Source: B13-G4 sp030606805 | Lineage (GTDB): Bacteria; Desulfobacterota; Desulfobacteria; Desulfobacterales; ETH-SRB1 | Direction of reading: 5' to 3' | DNA length: 8,025 bases | Assembly (NCBI GenBank): GCA_030606805.1 | Contig: JAUWFS010000161.1 | Span: forward strand, 1 to 8,025 | Shown: in pieces, positions 6,181-8,025 of the stretch | How positions within the stretch are numbered: the first letter of the stretch is position 1 | How the letters are laid out: each line of letters begins with the position of its first letter | Notes under the pieces: model-generated | Seen by the model: the letters and a program-made list of their open reading frames with translations, nothing else | Database searches by the model: none | Told to the model about the DNA's origin: nothing | Made by a program: the position numbers and the translations under genes

Positions 6181-6783
6181 CTAACTCTTTTTGCTGAAGC
6201 GTTTGCGGTTGTAACCCACCAGGCCAAGGAGGCCGGAACCCAAGAGCAGTATGGTGGTGGGTTCGGGGACAGGGACGCTGCTTGTTGAACCTCCGTCTCC
6301 GCCGCCAGGCCATGTGTCACCAGACAACCAGGATTGTGCCCAAATTTGGCCCTCCTGCCACAAACTTGAATCGGTGAATGCAGCATTATACATAATTACA
6401 TCTACTGTAAACTTTAAGGATTCACCCAATCCAATAGTGGTTCCTGCAGATGCCAACTCATAAATACTCCCCGAAGCACTGTTCATCTCATCGACCGACC
6501 AATCGGTCGGTTGAACAAACGTTAGGCTGTCCACACTTTCAAAAACACCGTTTCCGAACTCGAGGCTTAGGAAATTCATTTCAGCATCCGACCAGCTGTC
6601 AGTAACAGTGAAAGTATATTGCAGACCGGTTACGGTAGATTTGCCATCGCCGATATCGGTGATAGTTGCTGCATGTGGGTTCACATATCCTTCAACTTCG
6701 GTATAAGGATAAGCCATCGCAAATCCGGCAACCAGAAATACTGATAATATTGAAAGTATTAACATTTTAAAAAGCTTTTTCAT
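6181..6783 (-). CDS. PEP-CTERM sorting-domain protein of unknown function
   Basis: This is a 200-residue exported protein. A signal peptide (KKLFK, then a hydrophobic core, with probable cleavage after AMA at 24) is followed by a mainly beta, acidic, Ser/Thr-rich domain (about 25-155), a glycine/serine linker (160-170), and a canonical C-terminal PEP-CTERM domain. That domain has VPEPTT (172-177), a hydrophobic helix LLLGSGLLGLVG (179-190) and a basic end, YNRKRF. Such proteins are sorted by an exosortase (EpsH/XrtA type) at the inner membrane, cleaved near PEP, and delivered to the surface or exopolysaccharide matrix. No exosortase gene is in the window. The ATG is preceded by GAGGTG with a five-base gap. 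The gene lies between prsK and prsR and has a sigma-54 promoter with putative enhancers upstream, so it is probably a direct PrsR target. I recognise no named family for the central domain; a structural matrix role is only a guess. Confidence 0.93.
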   Translation of the reverse strand: MKKLFKMLILSILSVFLVAGFAMAYPYTEVEGYVNPHAATITDIGDGKSTVTGLQYTFTVTDSWSDAEMNFLSLEFGNGVFESVDSLTFVQPTDWSVDEMNSASGSIYELASAGTTIGLGESLKFTVDVIMYNAAFTDSSLWQEGQIWAQSWLSGDTWPGGGDGGSTSSVPVPEPTTILLLGSGLLGLVGYNRKRFSKKS

Positions 6784-6847
6784 TTCTCCACCTCTCTCTT
6801 AAAATACTAAAAATAGATTTAATCCATTTGTTTTTTATTTATTTAGC

Positions 6848-6863
6848 AGCAACTATCATGCCA
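6848..6863 (-). promoter_or_regulatory. Sigma-54 (-24/-12) promoter of the PEP-CTERM gene
   Basis: The minus strand reads TGGCATGATAGTTGCT. This matches the consensus TGGCAC-N5-TTGCW at all but one position, with the invariant GG and GC and exact spacing. Transcription would begin near 6837, about 54 bases before the start codon. Sigma-54 promoters need an AAA+ activator, and prsR immediately upstream encodes one with an intact GAFTGA loop. Confidence 0.85.
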
Positions 6864-6925
6864 TTTATTTAACTATTTGAAATTACACATATTATCAATC
6901 TTCGACCTGACTGCGATTTAGCCAT

Positions 6926-6942
6926 TGTAAAAAATTCCGACA
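6926..6942 (-). promoter_or_regulatory. Putative PrsR enhancer site, proximal copy
   Basis: The minus strand reads TGTCGGAATTTTTTACA, a TGT-N11-ACA imperfect dyad centred about 97 bases upstream of the predicted start. This is a usual position for a sigma-54 activator site. It matches the distal copy at 15 of 17 positions, differing only in the central AT block. Assignment to PrsR is inference from position and dyad form. Confidence 0.6.
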
Positions 6943-7068
6943 GCTTCAGGAAGTCACAATCCGCACCTTTTTTTGCGATACAATCACCTGGAAACTTGTA
7001 ATTGTCAGGATTAACAGCAGTTGTCTGGAAAAGATGGGAAATTGGGCGGAAAACCAAGCAAAAAGGGG

Positions 7069-7085
7069 TGTCGGAATAATTTACA
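7069..7085 (+). promoter_or_regulatory. Putative PrsR enhancer site, distal copy
   Basis: The plus strand reads TGTCGGAATAATTTACA, the same element as at 6926-6942 but inverted, about 240 bases upstream of the predicted start and 18 bases beyond the prsR stop. Matching outer hexamers (TGTCGG and TTTACA) with a variable AT centre suggest selection on the contacts of a dimeric helix-turn-helix protein. Confidence 0.55.
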
Positions 7086-7094
7086 GTTTGGCGA

Positions 7095-7112
7095 GGGATG
7101 TAGTTACATCCC
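7095..7112. other. Palindrome spanning the prsR stop codon
   Basis: GGGATGTA (7095-7102) and TACATCCC (7105-7112) are perfect 8-bp arms around two bases, and the prsR stop TAA (7106-7104) sits in the centre. No U run follows on the minus strand. On the plus strand GTG and six T residues follow, so it resembles a terminator only for antisense transcripts. It may be an mRNA-end hairpin. Confidence 0.4.
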
Positions 7113-8025
7113 GTGTTTTTTCAAAAGGTCGTGCAAGGTAGGACGGCTGATCTCGAGGAGTCTGGCTGCCTGGCTGATATTGCTGCCGCTCAGTGCCAGT
7201 GCCCGGCGGACAGCATTTTTCTCGGCCGTCTCACGAGCATCTTTCAAGGTAGATAGTTTCTGTTCTTCCTGTTCCATTGGCATCTCATCGAGTCCCAGAT
7301 CAACGGGAGTGATAACCCTGTCCATAGTGGTGCCAAGAGCCCGGCGGATGCGGTTCTGGAGTTCACGGACATTGCCCGGCCAGTCATGGGCGGTCAGGGC
7401 GGCAATGGCTGCCGGTGAAAAAGATGTCTGTCCGCGTTGCAGTTTTCTGGTCTCCTCCAGCAAGAAGTTTTGCGCCAGCAGCAATGTGTCTTCCGGCCGT
7501 TCATTCAGATCGGGGATCCTCAAGGGCACGACATTCAGGCGATAGAAAAGGTCTTCGCGAAAAACTCCCTGTTTGACGGCATCCTCCAAATTAATATTCG
7601 TGGCCGCTATGATCCGCACATTCAGAGCAATTGTTTTTGTTCCTCCAAGCCGCTCAATGGTGGATTCCTGGAGAAAGCGCAGGATTTTCACCTGCAGGAC
7701 CAGGGGCAGTTCACCAATCTCATCCAAAAAGATCGTTCCCTGGTCAGCCTGCTCAAACTTGCCGATTTTACGAGCCGCGGCCCCGGTAAAAGCCCCCTTC
7801 TCGTGGCCGAACAGCTCACTTTCCAGCAAATTTTCCGGAATCGCGCCGCAATTGATGATGATCAGGGGTTTTTCAGCTCTCTGGCTCAGGCTGTGCACAG
7901 CGTGGGCAGCCATCTCTTTGCCGGTTCCCGTATTTCCGGTGATCAGTACCGGATAGTCGGTCTTGCTGACGTGTTTGAGACGCTCAAACAACTCCTCCAT
8001 GACAGGGGAGATACCGAACATGCCG
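7104..8025 (-). CDS. prsR: PEP-CTERM/exosortase-system sigma-54 response regulator PrsR, N-terminus beyond window
   Basis: The frame stays open to the right edge. The first visible Met (8021-8019) is preceded by an in-frame Gly codon and lies in the usual linker (GMFGISPVM), so it is internal, and the receiver domain is off-window. Counting from that Met: Walker A GNTGTGKE (29-36), the sigma-54-contact loop GAFTGA (76-81), Walker B TIFLDE (96-101), the arginine-finger region FREDLFYRLNVV (154-165), WPGNVREL (214-221), and a Fis-type helix-turn-helix (about 270-305) ending ISRPTLHDLLKKHG. All ATPase motifs are intact. It should form an oligomer that remodels sigma-54 RNA polymerase at PEP-CTERM promoters after phosphorylation by PrsK. 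The ISRPTLxDLL end and the presence of PrsK 1 kb away support PrsR over other NtrC-family regulators. It reads toward the PEP-CTERM gene, separated by that gene's control region. Confidence 0.88.
   Translation of the reverse strand, partial: GMFGISPVMEELFERLKHVSKTDYPVLITGNTGTGKEMAAHAVHSLSQRAEKPLIIINCGAIPENLLESELFGHEKGAFTGAAARKIGKFEQADQGTIFLDEIGELPLVLQVKILRFLQESTIERLGGTKTIALNVRIIAATNINLEDAVKQGVFREDLFYRLNVVPLRIPDLNERPEDTLLLAQNFLLEETRKLQRGQTSFSPAAIAALTAHDWPGNVRELQNRIRRALGTTMDRVITPVDLGLDEMPMEQEEQKLSTLKDARETAEKNAVRRALALSGSNISQAARLLEISRPTLHDLLKKHGM

Larger units (their letters stand above)
6784..7103 (-). promoter_or_regulatory. 320-bp control region of the PEP-CTERM gene
   Basis: No credible gene lies between the PEP-CTERM gene and prsR; a 62-codon frame here lacks family features. 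Reading from prsR toward the PEP-CTERM gene, the region holds a 17-bp element (7085-7069), a second copy in the opposite orientation (6942-6926), a sigma-54 promoter (6863-6848) and a leader of about 54 bases ending in a strong ribosome-binding site (GAGGTG, 6794-6789). This is the typical order of an enhancer-dependent promoter. Confidence 0.75.

Noticed and set aside
6869..7057. 62-codon minus-strand frame between the PEP-CTERM gene and prsR
   Set aside because: It runs through the putative enhancer region, has no family features, and no convincing ribosome-binding site.
8019..8021. ATG near the right edge as the true start of a short sigma-54 activator lacking a receiver
   Set aside because: The frame stays open beyond it, and the residues around it (GMFGISPVM) are the usual linker into the AAA+ domain of full-length PrsR.

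Overview
The window reads as a chromosomal regulatory region of a Gram-negative bacterium, most likely a member of the Desulfobacterota (deltaproteobacteria). This placement is an inference. It rests on a PrsK/PrsR pair of the exosortase/PEP-CTERM system, a PEP-CTERM protein, a sigma-54 promoter, a PhoB/PhoR pair, and short dispersed-type repeats (CACAGAC and GTTTACAGTT types) of a kind common in that group. No RNA gene, CRISPR array or transposase is visible.

Layout. Positions 1-886 (minus strand) hold a two-gene overlapping unit: a small STAS-domain protein followed by a metallo-beta-lactamase-fold hydrolase that runs off the left edge. Positions 887-1241 are a gene-free stretch rich in inverted repeats. 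Positions 1242-3709 (minus strand) are a phoB-phoR operon with an ATGA overlap, preceded by a four-unit, 11-bp-period Pho-box-like array at 3746-3784. Positions 3710-3953 form the divergent promoter region shared with prsK. Positions 3954-6050 (plus strand) encode PrsK, a polytopic membrane histidine kinase. A three-copy 10-bp direct repeat and a strong GC-rich hairpin terminator follow. Positions 6181-6783 (minus strand) encode a short secreted PEP-CTERM protein. Positions 6784-7103 hold no gene but carry its regulatory region. Positions 7104-8025 (minus strand) encode the AAA+ and DNA-binding part of PrsR, a sigma-54 activator whose receiver domain lies beyond the right edge.

How the parts fit. 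PrsK (sensor) and PrsR (sigma-54 enhancer-binding response regulator) face each other across a PEP-CTERM gene that is probably their direct target. That gene has a near-perfect -24/-12 promoter (6848-6863). Upstream of it are two near-identical 17-bp elements in opposite orientation (6926-6942 and 7069-7085), each with a TGT-N11-ACA frame. I infer that these are PrsR enhancer sites. This self-contained sensor/regulator/target module with a readable cis-code is the most interesting thing in the window. The Pho region is a second two-component system whose own promoter appears to be autoregulated through tandem TTAACA repeats. The two systems are adjacent and divergent; nothing in the sequence shows that they cross-talk.
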